Part shown: in pieces, positions 17,380-26,315 of the stretch | Numbering within the stretch: the first letter of the stretch is position 1 | Layout: every line of letters begins with the position of its first letter | Source of the DNA: Clostridium cibarium | GTDB lineage: Bacteria > Bacillota > Clostridia > Clostridiales > Clostridiaceae | Length of the DNA stretch: 43,518 nt | Assembly (NCBI RefSeq): GCF_014836335.1 | Contig: NZ_JACSRA010000034.1 | Location: 1-43,518 of the forward strand | Direction of reading: 5' to 3' | Position numbers and translations under genes: made by a program | The notes under the pieces: generated by a model | Database searches by the model: none | What the model was told of the DNA's origin: nothing | The model's input: only the letters and a program-made list of their open reading frames with translations

Positions 17380-19079
17380 TAAATATACTCCTCCCTATTA
17401 TAAACAGATTCCTGCAAACAATTATTAATAATTTCTGTTTTAACACTTTTATTTTTAACAATAATTTTCTCATTACAATATTGAATATTTTCTACATTAT
17501 GCGTAATGTGTATTACTCCTTTATTAGTCATTGTATATATTCGTGAAAGAACTTTTTTTTCCATTTCAGGATTTAACATAGAAGTTGCTTCATCTAATAA
17601 TATAAACCTTCTGTTACTAAGTATCGCCCTTGCAATACTTAAACGCTGTTTTTGACCACCTGATAAATTATTTGCACATTCTTCTAAGAAGGTATCAACC
17701 CCATTCTCTAGTTTATTAATAAAGTCATCTGCACAACTTATATATAAAGCATTTGAAAGTTCTATATCCGTTACATTAGGATTAACAATTTTTAAATTTT
17801 CCTTAATTGTACCTTTTAAAAAAATTGCTTCCTGTGAAGCAACAGAAAATAAATCTCTTATACATTCTTTATTTAAATCATTATAATCATAATCATTTAT
17901 AACTATTCTACCAATCTTTACATCTAATATATTTAACAACATATTTATTAAGGTAGATTTTCCAGCCCCGCTTTCCCCAATAACTATATATTTCTTATGT
18001 GAACTTATCTCTAAATTTATATCTTTTAAAATTGTATTATCTTCAATAATAACAGTGACATCCTCAAAACGAATCTTATAATCTACATTTATTGGTAAAA
18101 GCAACTTTTTCTTTAAATCTCTTTCAGTACTTAACGAAATGATATCATTAATCCTTTTTAAACGAGGTATGATGTCTTTTATAGTTATATAATAGGTACT
18201 TAATTCCGATATTGGCGAAGTAATGTACCTAGCAAGAGTAATGCTAGCGACTATCTCTCCAATGGTAATGGCATGTTTATCATATAAATATACACTTAAT
18301 CCAAAAATAAATGTCATTAAAACTGCATTATTCCCCATTAAGGAAACTAAAAAACATCTAAAGTTCAATTCTCTTCTCAAAGTAGAATGTAATAATTTAT
18401 TTGCTATATGTTTAAGTTTATTAACCATATAAGAAATATTATAATTTGTTTTTACGAATAATGGTTTATCAAAACATTCTTTTATATATATACTTTGTAT
18501 TTGCTCATCTATTTGTGCTCGCTCTACTAATTGATTTTGCCTCTTATTAAGAATATATATAGGGATTAATCCTATTAAACTTATTAATACTATTCCTACA
18601 AATAGCCAAACACTTATATGTATTATATAAATAGAAGCCCCTATACCAATAAATATACTAAAAATTATTTGGGGCAATAGTTGTATCCCACTATCTACTA
18701 TATTGCTTAAATCATTTGTAAAAACATTAACAATTTTACTTTGCAATTTTCGATATTTAATATAATCCATATTCATTATATTTGAATACATTTTATTTTT
18801 TACTTCCTTTATAATTTTGAATAATATCACTGAATAAATATATTCAAATAAGGTTAAAAAAAACTCTTCTACCAACATACATATAAAAATACAACCACAT
18901 GCAAACAATAAAAGTACCTTATTATTCTCTAAAATAATATTATCTATATACCATTGAATTACTATAGGTGGTACTAAATTAGCAATTATGTTAATTGCTG
19001 CAATTGTACATAAAAATGCTATTATTTTCAACCTAGTTTTTACAATTTCACTCCAAAATGCTTTACATTTATAATTCAT
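17379..19079 (-). CDS. ABC exporter half-transporter A (TMD-NBD)
   Basis: About 566 residues: six hydrophobic segments in the first ~300 residues, then a nucleotide-binding domain with Walker A G-E-S-G-A-G-K-S-T, signature L-S-G-G-Q-K-Q-R, Walker B I-L-L-D-E-A-T and H-loop I-T-H-N. ATG at 19079 is spaced suitably from AGAGGTAAGG; GTG at 19091 in frame is a close alternative. Paired by a 1-base overlap with the second half-transporter. Both NBDs look catalytically complete, unlike many heterodimeric exporters in which one site is degenerate. Confidence 0.9.
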   Translation of the reverse strand: MNYKCKAFWSEIVKTRLKIIAFLCTIAAINIIANLVPPIVIQWYIDNIILENNKVLLLFACGCIFICMLVEEFFLTLFEYIYSVILFKIIKEVKNKMYSNIMNMDYIKYRKLQSKIVNVFTNDLSNIVDSGIQLLPQIIFSIFIGIGASIYIIHISVWLFVGIVLISLIGLIPIYILNKRQNQLVERAQIDEQIQSIYIKECFDKPLFVKTNYNISYMVNKLKHIANKLLHSTLRRELNFRCFLVSLMGNNAVLMTFIFGLSVYLYDKHAITIGEIVASITLARYITSPISELSTYYITIKDIIPRLKRINDIISLSTERDLKKKLLLPINVDYKIRFEDVTVIIEDNTILKDINLEISSHKKYIVIGESGAGKSTLINMLLNILDVKIGRIVINDYDYNDLNKECIRDLFSVASQEAIFLKGTIKENLKIVNPNVTDIELSNALYISCADDFINKLENGVDTFLEECANNLSGGQKQRLSIARAILSNRRFILLDEATSMLNPEMEKKVLSRIYTMTNKGVIHITHNVENIQYCNEKIIVKNKSVKTEIINNCLQESVYNREEYI

Positions 19080-19114
19080 TATTAAATTCACCTTACCTCT
19101 TTAAGATACAAGTT

Positions 19115-20410
19115 CTATTTAAATATTGTATTCAAAAGTTTGTATATATTTGACCTAATTCCTAATTCATTTAAATCATATACATATTTTTTTATATTTC
19201 CATTTTTTAGTGCTTTTACTTGTTCTCTTAAGTTTTTGATATCATCTTTTTCTTGAATTATGCTATCCATTATATAAGCAAGCGCCTCCATGTTTTGCAG
19301 ATTACAGCCTAAATGTGTTATTTCATTAACACCAATTCTCAAGATAGGTGATTTTGTACCTGGTAACTCATCGAATACATTTACTCTAATGCCACACTTT
19401 GACAACCTTTTACTTGCCTCATAAGAATCAATTCCTATATTAGACGTACTCATCCATATTTGATTTCCTTGACTATATCCAAGTTCTCTACCTTTAACAT
19501 CATAACCTAAGTAATCTAATGTTTTCCCTAACATTTTTGCATTAGCAATAACTTGGTGTGCATATCCTGAACCATCTTTTTCTTTAAACTCCATCAAAGC
19601 AATCGCTAAACTTGCAACTGAACCAAAATGATGACTGCTAATCATATAATATTGAGCATCTTTTACTTTTTCATTAAGCTGTTTATTATTAGTAAAATAA
19701 ACAGCTCTTTGAGGTCCTGGAAAAGACTTATGTGTTGACCCACCAAATGAATCAGCTCCTAATTCTAAAGGATTTTCCATAGCTTCTCCTAAGATTAATC
19801 CCAACCAATGACTAGCATCAATATGGATAATTGTATTAGGGGAACATTTTCTTACTTTATGAACTAGCAACTCTACATTTAAAGGAAATAAACAATTTGA
19901 TTGATCAACATAAACTAAACTATATGTTTTTTCTTTGAGCATGACTTCTAAATATTCAAAATCAACAGTATGCTCGTTTATTCCTTTCATAAAATCTACA
20001 TGATACCCCAAACTTTCTGCCAAGTCTTTAGTTGCATAATGTCCACCTTGTTCAGGTGATATTGTAATAATATTCGAACCTTTAGGCCCCCCTAGAGCAT
20101 TTAATACTAGTATCATAGCATTTAATCCTGAAATAGGTTTTAAATTCACATATGTTGATTTGCCTAATGATTTTAATAAAGTTACTGCAACTTTAGTTTC
20201 TATTTCATAAATATCTTGTGCTCCTCGAAAGTTCCATTCCTTTTCATTAGCTGTGTTATTAAAAAAGTATCGATTATATATATCGCAAACAAGAGGAAGT
20301 CGTGATATAGGAGTTAAGTTATTTTCACTTGGAACCATATTTATAATGCCTTGACCTTTCTCTTCATTTGTAATTAACAGATTTAATAATTCTTCTATAC
20401 TCATAATCAT
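19115..20410 (-). CDS. SHMT-like PLP enzyme, possible aldolase/transaldolase
   Basis: A 431-residue fold-type I PLP protein related to serine hydroxymethyltransferase: early M-V-P-S-E-N, H-I-D-A-S-H (cofactor Asp) and PLP Lys228 in T-H-K-S-F-P-G-P-Q. True SHMTs read T-H-K-T-L-R-G-P-R here, so the folate-enzyme signature is altered. The C-terminal carboxylate-binding Arg (I-L-R-I-G) is kept. The family includes threonine transaldolases such as LipK (glycyl-uridine synthesis), ObiH and fluorothreonine transaldolase. A secondary-metabolism role making a beta-hydroxy-alpha-amino acid from glycine or threonine and an aldehyde is likely. ATG at 20410 or the ATG two codons later both fit AAAGGA. Confidence 0.8.
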   Translation of the reverse strand: MIMSIEELLNLLITNEEKGQGIINMVPSENNLTPISRLPLVCDIYNRYFFNNTANEKEWNFRGAQDIYEIETKVAVTLLKSLGKSTYVNLKPISGLNAMILVLNALGGPKGSNIITISPEQGGHYATKDLAESLGYHVDFMKGINEHTVDFEYLEVMLKEKTYSLVYVDQSNCLFPLNVELLVHKVRKCSPNTIIHIDASHWLGLILGEAMENPLELGADSFGGSTHKSFPGPQRAVYFTNNKQLNEKVKDAQYYMISSHHFGSVASLAIALMEFKEKDGSGYAHQVIANAKMLGKTLDYLGYDVKGRELGYSQGNQIWMSTSNIGIDSYEASKRLSKCGIRVNVFDELPGTKSPILRIGVNEITHLGCNLQNMEALAYIMDSIIQEKDDIKNLREQVKALKNGNIKKYVYDLNELGIRSNIYKLLNTIFK

Positions 20411-20438
20411 AAAGTCCTTTCAACTTCTATTTATAATT

Positions 20439-21383
20439 CTATAAAACAGAATTTTTACCACACCTACCACCAATTATAAATTTTGAATTAGTTTCTTCAT
20501 CTATAAATTTAGTAACCTCACAATTTCTTGGGCATCCTCCACAATTTGCAGTATCCCTTTTGTAAGATTTAAAGTATATGTTATTTAAATTTAGCTTGTC
20601 CTTTTTACCTGTTTCATTAGTATCTTTTGCTATTAATGCCATTCCTAGCGCCCCCATGTTTTGACAATTATCGCTTACAAAAATTTTTTTCCCAAGAGTC
20701 TTCTCAAAAGCTTTTTGCATAGCCTTAATTTTTGCTACCCCACCTTGAAAAATGATAGGCTCTTCTAATATTTCTCCCTTACATACCTCATTTAAATAAT
20801 TCTTAACTAATACCTCACAAATGGCATTTGTAATATTTTTTTTACTTTCCCCAATTCTTTGATAATTAATAATTGCACTTTCTATAAATACCGCACATTT
20901 TCCAGCTATATTTAACTTTTTATTAGATTCTAACGCAAGTTTATCAAATTCTTCAACACTCAGATTTAGTCTTTTAGCTTGCCACTCAATAAATGAACCA
21001 GTGCCTGCTGCACATACAGAATTTATTTTAAAATCTTTTATCATGTTGTTCTCTAGCTTCACAAATTTAGAATCTTGGCCACCTATTTCTATTATAGACC
21101 CTACATTCTGAAATTGTTTGACAGCCGCATAAGTGTGTGCAATAATCTCACTTTTAACAATATCTGAATTAATACATTTTGCAATTAAAATTCTAGCACT
21201 ACCTGTTACACCAACTTTTTTTATTTTAAATATATCTAAATCAATTTTTTTTAGTATTTCTTTTATTACATCTAATGGTTCTGCATATACCTTTTCAATA
21301 TAACTGCATACTAATTTTCCTACTGTATCGATAATTACTACCTTACACGTTGTAGATCCTACATCTATTCCCATGTAGTACAT
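20439..21383 (-). CDS. HgdC/BadF-type ATP-dependent activase with Cys-rich tail
   Basis: A 314-residue ASKHA ATPase: G-I-D-V-G-S-T-T P-loop, E-I-G-G-Q-D-S-K, and two Cys (C124 in S-V-C-A-A-G-T-G, C163 in G-K-C-A-V-F) spaced 39 residues apart as the [4Fe-4S] ligands are in HgdC of 2-hydroxyglutaryl-CoA dehydratase. ATP hydrolysis in such dimers drives very low-potential electron transfer to a partner. The last ~40 residues carry an extra C-G-G-C-P-R-N-C ... G-G-R-C-G motif, which in large activase fusions links to DUF2229. ATG at 21383 follows AGGAG. The gene overlaps the DUF2229 gene by 19 bases, so that protein is the likely partner. Oxygen-sensitive chemistry is implied. Confidence 0.88.
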   Translation of the reverse strand: MYYMGIDVGSTTCKVVIIDTVGKLVCSYIEKVYAEPLDVIKEILKKIDLDIFKIKKVGVTGSARILIAKCINSDIVKSEIIAHTYAAVKQFQNVGSIIEIGGQDSKFVKLENNMIKDFKINSVCAAGTGSFIEWQAKRLNLSVEEFDKLALESNKKLNIAGKCAVFIESAIINYQRIGESKKNITNAICEVLVKNYLNEVCKGEILEEPIIFQGGVAKIKAMQKAFEKTLGKKIFVSDNCQNMGALGMALIAKDTNETGKKDKLNLNNIYFKSYKRDTANCGGCPRNCEVTKFIDEETNSKFIIGGRCGKNSVL

Positions 21384-22342
21384 ATACCTTTCTCCTTTCT
21401 TTTCCAATCAATCATTTCAACAAAGGTCTCAAGTGATGTTTCTATTGTGCTTTGTGCTTCCAAACTGTAGGAAATAATCAAACTTGGTATATTTAACTCC
21501 TTTAATAATCTGTCAAGAACATTAATCTCCTCTATACCTGCATTACAATAACAATCTTTTAGCAAAATTACTCCATCAATTTTTTCGTTTGGTGATAATA
21601 TTGTTGCTACATAAGATTCTGTAGGCCAATATTTGTGTATATTTTTTTTAAACACTAAATTACGATTGTTAACCAATTTATGAGCTTTCATAAAAGCTTT
21701 TATATTATTTGTTCTTACATCTTCTGCAGTAACAACTCTTACCGAAAGTTTATCAGTTAAATACTTAACCATTATGCTATTAGCATCAGAACAATCAAAG
21801 AAATGAAAAATTCGCCCTATTAGTAATAATGTAATATTTTTATTGTTTTTTACATTTAAATATAAGTTTTTAGATTGACTCATATCCTCCCACAATTTTA
21901 AGGCTTGCAAAATAATTTTTTCTGAATCACAAAAATATTCAGCTATTTTTCTTAAAGTTTCAAGTCGTAAATCCTTTTTGGTGTCTACTGCAAAATTAAG
22001 TACTTTCACCTTATTCTTATAATATTCAGCAATCTCCTGTGCCATAAAATTTGTGCTATTACAAGCTAAATGTCCTTCTGTATTTTCAACTGGCACTAGT
22101 AATATCTTGCATTCTTTATCTATCAAATCTACATATTGTCCTAAACACGTTTTTCTAAAATAACAATAGTCTGAAGTAAATTTGAAAATAGAATTTGCCT
22201 TTTCAACTGATGTTTCAGCTCTTAAATCAGAAATAATAAAATTTACGCCTAGAATTTTTAAAAAAGCTTCCCACTTACCTTTATCAATTAACACACGCTC
22301 TTGTGATAAACCAACTAACTCGCCATTGTATTTGTTGCTCAT
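21365..22342 (-). CDS. DUF2229/HgdB-like (COG3580-type) iron-sulfur partner of activase
   Basis: A 325-residue protein resembling the DUF2229/COG3580 domain of 2-hydroxyacyl-CoA dehydratase-related proteins: an N-terminal G-L-S-Q-E-R-V-L, F-L-K-I-L-G-V, then conserved Cys in S-D-Y-C-Y-F-R-K-T-C, H-L-A-C-N and D-C-Y-C-N. These Cys are candidate cluster ligands. ATG at 22342 follows GGAGG. Dehydratases and double-cubane reductases normally need two such domains; here only one is encoded, so it may act as a homodimer or carry out a different reduction. The substrate is unknown. It is translationally coupled to the activase that would feed it electrons. Confidence 0.75.
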   Translation of the reverse strand: MSNKYNGELVGLSQERVLIDKGKWEAFLKILGVNFIISDLRAETSVEKANSIFKFTSDYCYFRKTCLGQYVDLIDKECKILLVPVENTEGHLACNSTNFMAQEIAEYYKNKVKVLNFAVDTKKDLRLETLRKIAEYFCDSEKIILQALKLWEDMSQSKNLYLNVKNNKNITLLLIGRIFHFFDCSDANSIMVKYLTDKLSVRVVTAEDVRTNNIKAFMKAHKLVNNRNLVFKKNIHKYWPTESYVATILSPNEKIDGVILLKDCYCNAGIEEINVLDRLLKELNIPSLIISYSLEAQSTIETSLETFVEMIDWKRKEKGICTTWE

Positions 22343-22367
22343 AACAGCCTCCATATCCTTCAATTTA

Positions 22368-23420
22368 TTATTTAAATTTTTGACTCAATATTAATAGTTC
22401 ATCTAACAAGTGTTCTTCTAATAAAACCCCATTTTTTAAATTTTTTTTCTTTTCATTATAAGCACGTTCTCCTGGAACTCTTAATGCATCAAATCCATCA
22501 AAAACTTTGGAGTTTTTTACTACCTTTATAATATTATCAACCCTTTCTTTATACATTGCTTTTGAAACAAAAGTATATGGATTAATACAAATAAATAGTT
22601 GACTAGCTTCTCCAATTTCCTGCTCATAACTAAATTTACCTCCACAAAATATGCCTAAGAATAAATCAATCATTAACGCTAACTGAAAGCCTTTATACTT
22701 TCCTCTTAAATCACTTCCACCAAAAGGTGTGAGCATACGTTCTCTCAATATAACCTCTGGAGATATCATTTTTTGATTATGTAGATGATATTTTTCTAGT
22801 AATGCATATGCCCCATATTCCTTAGGTACCTCTTCATTATTTTTCATTTTTATAAACAAATTCCCTAATGAAGTTGAACTCATCCCAATATCCATAATAA
22901 TAGGATATTCAGACATATTGGGAAATGATATTGATAAAGCATTTGTTCCAGTTAATGGTACATGCCCTCCTGGCGGCACAATCGCTGGGCAACCATTAGT
23001 GATAACAATGCCAATATAATTCTCTTTAGCTGCCATTTGTGTATAAAATGAAGCAGTTCCAAAATGAGTACTATTTAATACCGATGTAATACATACTTCA
23101 TTCTCTCTAGCTTTTTCAATAGATTTTTTCATGGCATCATGAGCCGTACATAAACCAAGTTCAGAATGACCATCTATAATCAATTTATGTTTACTTTCAA
23201 ATATAATTTTATTTTTTGCATTAGGATTTACGATATGATTTTCAATCAACGGGATATAATATGACCCTATTTTAGATACACCATGTGAAACTTTGCCTGT
23301 TAAATCTGCTTCAACTAATATTTCAGCACTTATTTGAGCCTTAATCGGTTCAAATTTATATTTCAAGAAAATCTCTCTAACTATTCCTATTAAATCTATA
23401 TGTGATATACGTTTACTCAT
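22368..23420 (-). CDS. Malate/L-lactate dehydrogenase (Ldh2) family oxidoreductase
   Basis: A 350-residue NAD(P)-dependent enzyme of the Ldh2/YlbC family. It has G-K-V-S-H-G-V near residue 40, the catalytic region N-S-T-H-F-G-T-A (~115-122) and the cofactor loop T-G-T-N-A-L-S-I-S-F-P. Length is normal. Members interconvert 2-oxo and 2-hydroxy acids, or reduce cyclic imino acids (delta1-piperideine-2-carboxylate reductase). In the cluster it could reduce a 2-oxo acid to a 2-hydroxy acid, which is notable because the next two genes resemble 2-hydroxyacyl-CoA dehydratase machinery. It sits between the A-domain ligase (22-base gap) and the DUF2229 gene. Confidence 0.85.
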   Translation of the reverse strand: MSKRISHIDLIGIVREIFLKYKFEPIKAQISAEILVEADLTGKVSHGVSKIGSYYIPLIENHIVNPNAKNKIIFESKHKLIIDGHSELGLCTAHDAMKKSIEKARENEVCITSVLNSTHFGTASFYTQMAAKENYIGIVITNGCPAIVPPGGHVPLTGTNALSISFPNMSEYPIIMDIGMSSTSLGNLFIKMKNNEEVPKEYGAYALLEKYHLHNQKMISPEVILRERMLTPFGGSDLRGKYKGFQLALMIDLFLGIFCGGKFSYEQEIGEASQLFICINPYTFVSKAMYKERVDNIIKVVKNSKVFDGFDALRVPGERAYNEKKKNLKNGVLLEEHLLDELLILSQKFK

Positions 23421-23442
23421 TTACACTAATTTCCTTTTATCT

Positions 23443-24942
23443 TTACTTTGAAGTTTTTCTTTTAATCTTTTTGTTGTAGGTATATTCCAATTCTTCTACA
23501 ATTTCAAAACTAGGAATTTTATATTTAGCCAGCCCTTTTCTTGCAAATCTCTCCAAATCTTTAGTAGTTATGCTATTATCTGTAACAACAACCCTAGCGT
23601 TGGGCACTTCTCCTAATATCTCATGTGGCTTTCCTTCAACAATGATTTGTTTAACTTTCTCATATTTCATTAAATAAGTTTCAATCTCTTCAGGATAAAT
23701 ATTTATACCACCACGTATAATTATATTTTTTATACGTCCATTTAAGAACAATTCTCCCAAATTATTAACATATCCTAAATCACCAGTTGATAGCCACCCA
23801 TCTTTTATTACTTGTAATGTTTCTTCGCCTCTTTCATAATAACCTTTCATTATTCCAGGACTTTTTACATGTATTTCACCAATTTCAAAAGGTTTAGCTT
23901 TTGTCCCATCCTCCTTTATAATAATTAGCTTAACATTTGGTAGAGCACTCCCTACTGAGTTATCAATTTTTTTATTAACCTGTGGGATAACGCCTGTAAC
24001 ACGAGGACCTGCCTCAGTCAATCCATATGTTTGACATAATGCTGCATCTTTAAAAAGTTCTGATAACATTTCCAATTTCTCTACAGCTATTGGAGCCCCC
24101 CCAAAAGTAATTTGTTTAACACTAGTTAAATCATATTTATCTCTAGCTTTAAAGGCTAATACTTGAGATAGTATTGTAGGTACTGCTGTAAAAACATTGA
24201 TCCGGTATTTTTCAATATAATTTAGTAATTTATGTGGCGAAAAAATGCCATCCAGAATAATTAATGTCCCGCCAAGTAATAAGTGAGCAATCATTTGTGC
24301 TGTATTACAATATCCAAAATGCATTGGCAAAGTGATTAGTACTTTATCTTTTGGAGCTAATTTCATATGTATTACATGAGCTTTAGCATTTTCAATGATA
24401 TTTCGGTGAGTCAACATAACACGTTTGGGTTTATCAATAGACCCTGATGTATGTAAAAACAATGCTACCTTATCAGGATTTATATCTGATGTATTATACT
24501 TATAATTTAAAGATTTTTTTTCATATAACTCATAACTGACTTCTGTCAAGTAAATTGATTTAGCTACCTGAATGATATCTTTGTATTTAAAGTAATCATT
24601 ATATATTAAAAGCTCAATATTACAATATTCCATCTCTCTTGAAATTTCTTCAGCTGTAAGTTCTTGATCAAAAGGAACAACTTGTCCACCGGCCATAATG
24701 ATTGCAAAATAACCAATCAAGTAATCTATACTTTTTGAAGTAATTAACCCCACCCTTTTCTTACGTCCTACTTTTTCTTCAATCTTCATTGACAATCCAC
24801 TAGCTACACGATATATCTCCTGATACGTATAATTTTTCTGTTTCCATATAGCTATACATTCATTTGGCTGCATTTTAGCTTGCAAAAATAAGATATCACT
24901 CAACACTCTACATTTTTGTTCGGTATAGTGCACTAAATCCAT
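23443..24942 (-). CDS. AMP-dependent acyl/aminoacyl ligase (ANL adenylation enzyme)
   Basis: A 499-residue adenylate-forming enzyme: core A3 motif H-T-S-G-S-I-D-K-P-K near residue 165, A5 Y-G-L-T-E-A-G-P, A7 W-L-S-T-G-D-L-G, A8 R-I-K-N-I-I-I-R-G-G, and a C-terminal catalytic Lys in Y-N-K-K-I-K-R-K. It is complete and free-standing, with no carrier domain attached. ATG follows GAGGTG. It would activate a carboxylic or amino acid as the AMP ester and load CoA or the operon's ACP. It resembles acyl-CoA ligases more than NRPS A domains. Substrate unknown. Confidence 0.88.
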   Translation of the reverse strand: MDLVHYTEQKCRVLSDILFLQAKMQPNECIAIWKQKNYTYQEIYRVASGLSMKIEEKVGRKKRVGLITSKSIDYLIGYFAIIMAGGQVVPFDQELTAEEISREMEYCNIELLIYNDYFKYKDIIQVAKSIYLTEVSYELYEKKSLNYKYNTSDINPDKVALFLHTSGSIDKPKRVMLTHRNIIENAKAHVIHMKLAPKDKVLITLPMHFGYCNTAQMIAHLLLGGTLIILDGIFSPHKLLNYIEKYRINVFTAVPTILSQVLAFKARDKYDLTSVKQITFGGAPIAVEKLEMLSELFKDAALCQTYGLTEAGPRVTGVIPQVNKKIDNSVGSALPNVKLIIIKEDGTKAKPFEIGEIHVKSPGIMKGYYERGEETLQVIKDGWLSTGDLGYVNNLGELFLNGRIKNIIIRGGINIYPEEIETYLMKYEKVKQIIVEGKPHEILGEVPNARVVVTDNSITTKDLERFARKGLAKYKIPSFEIVEELEYTYNKKIKRKTSK

Positions 24943-24946
24943 TTTT

Positions 24947-26275
24947 TCACCTCATTTTTTTCTGCATATCACTTAAAACTGATTTAATGATTTTTATAAT
25001 TTTTTGTGCCTCTTCTTCACATATTATTAATGGCGGCAATAAAGCAAGGGCTTGATTAGCTTGTCTCACAATTAATCCCTTATCAAAACAACTCATACAT
25101 GCTTCATAACAGAGCTGTTCACTTTTAAAATCAATTGCCACCATAAGACCTAATCCTCTTATATTGTTTATGAATTTATACGTATCTTCAAGTGGTTTTA
25201 AATGAAATAATAATAGTTCACCAATTTTCCTTGAGTTATCAACTAAATTTTCACTTTCAATAACCTCCAAAGTTGCTATTGCTGCAGCAATACCTGATGC
25301 ATGACCTGAATTTGTATGCCCATGTCTAAATCCACCTAAATATCTATCATTTTTAAATGAACAATAAATTTCTTCAGATGTTGTAATTGTAGAAAGTGGA
25401 AAATAACCACCACTAATCCCTTTACCACATACTAAGATATCTGGAACAACACCGAAATGTTCAAAAGCAAACATTTTACCAGTTCTCCCGAAGCTAGTCA
25501 TAGTTTCATCTAATATAAACAGAACATTGTATTCTTTACAAATTTCTGAAACTTTTTGAATATAATCGTATGGCGGAATAATATATCCACCTATCCCTAA
25601 TATCGGTTCCATAATAAAAGCAGCTACATTATCTGCACCTAATTCTCTAATTTTATCTTCTAATAATAATGCATTAGGCATCTCACAATCATTATGCTCA
25701 ATAAATTTTTGACATTTAGAGCATCTAGGTGCTGGAATACTATGATACACAGATGTTAAATATACATTATTTGCCTGAACGTATTCTGAGTGAGAAATAC
25801 TGATTGCACCAATTGTAGAACCATGATATCCTAGTTCTAACGATATAACTTGTTTTTTATTTTTTTTGCCTGTTAATTCGAAATACATTTGCGCCATTTT
25901 AACAGCAGCTTCTGTAGCTTCAGATCCACTCGTACAATAAAATGTGCGAGTTAATTTTTCTGGTAGTAAATCAGATATTTCTTTTGCAAGTTCTATTGGA
26001 GGAATTGTAGAATATCTACTCAAGTCAAAATTCATAAGTGTAGACATCTGTTTAGTTATTCCATTAATAATCTTAGAATGATTATATCCGCAACTTGCAT
26101 TCAAAGCTGCACTTGTAGCATCCAAATAACGTTTATTATCTATACTTGTTACATAGCAAGCATTTCCTGAAACAAATATGTTATTTTCTCCAAGTTTAAT
26201 ATTCTTCTTCCATGGATGCCATACATGTTTATAATCTAATTCATAATAATCCGTTTTTGATAATAATTTTTTCAC
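24947..26275 (-). CDS. Class III aminotransferase (BioA/GabT-like)
   Basis: A 442-residue class III PLP aminotransferase. G-S-E-A-T-E-A-A (~128) binds the phosphate, D-E-T-M-T-S-F-G-R-T-G carries the cofactor Asp, and Lys285 in G-K-G-I-S-G-G forms the Schiff base. W-H-P-W near residue 19 is shared with DAPA aminotransferase BioA and related enzymes. Start is GTG after AAGGATGG. It ends 4 bases before the A-ligase start. It probably installs an amino group on an aldehyde or ketone of the product; LipO-like 5'-amination of a nucleoside aldehyde or aminocyclitol formation are possible roles. The region contains C-S-K-C plus a nearby Cys (~152-160 residues in), which is unusual for the family and could bind metal. 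Confidence 0.88.
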   Translation of the reverse strand: MKKLLSKTDYYELDYKHVWHPWKKNIKLGENNIFVSGNACYVTSIDNKRYLDATSAALNASCGYNHSKIINGITKQMSTLMNFDLSRYSTIPPIELAKEISDLLPEKLTRTFYCTSGSEATEAAVKMAQMYFELTGKKNKKQVISLELGYHGSTIGAISISHSEYVQANNVYLTSVYHSIPAPRCSKCQKFIEHNDCEMPNALLLEDKIRELGADNVAAFIMEPILGIGGYIIPPYDYIQKVSEICKEYNVLFILDETMTSFGRTGKMFAFEHFGVVPDILVCGKGISGGYFPLSTITTSEEIYCSFKNDRYLGGFRHGHTNSGHASGIAAAIATLEVIESENLVDNSRKIGELLLFHLKPLEDTYKFINNIRGLGLMVAIDFKSEQLCYEACMSCFDKGLIVRQANQALALLPPLIICEEEAQKIIKIIKSVLSDMQKKMR

Positions 26276-26315
26276 TTATACCGCCATCCTTTTAGATCTT
26301 ATATTTACTAATTTA

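Noticed and set aside
19115..20410. Calling the SHMT-like gene glyA
   Set aside because: Active-site loop departs from true SHMTs and no folate or glycine genes are nearby.
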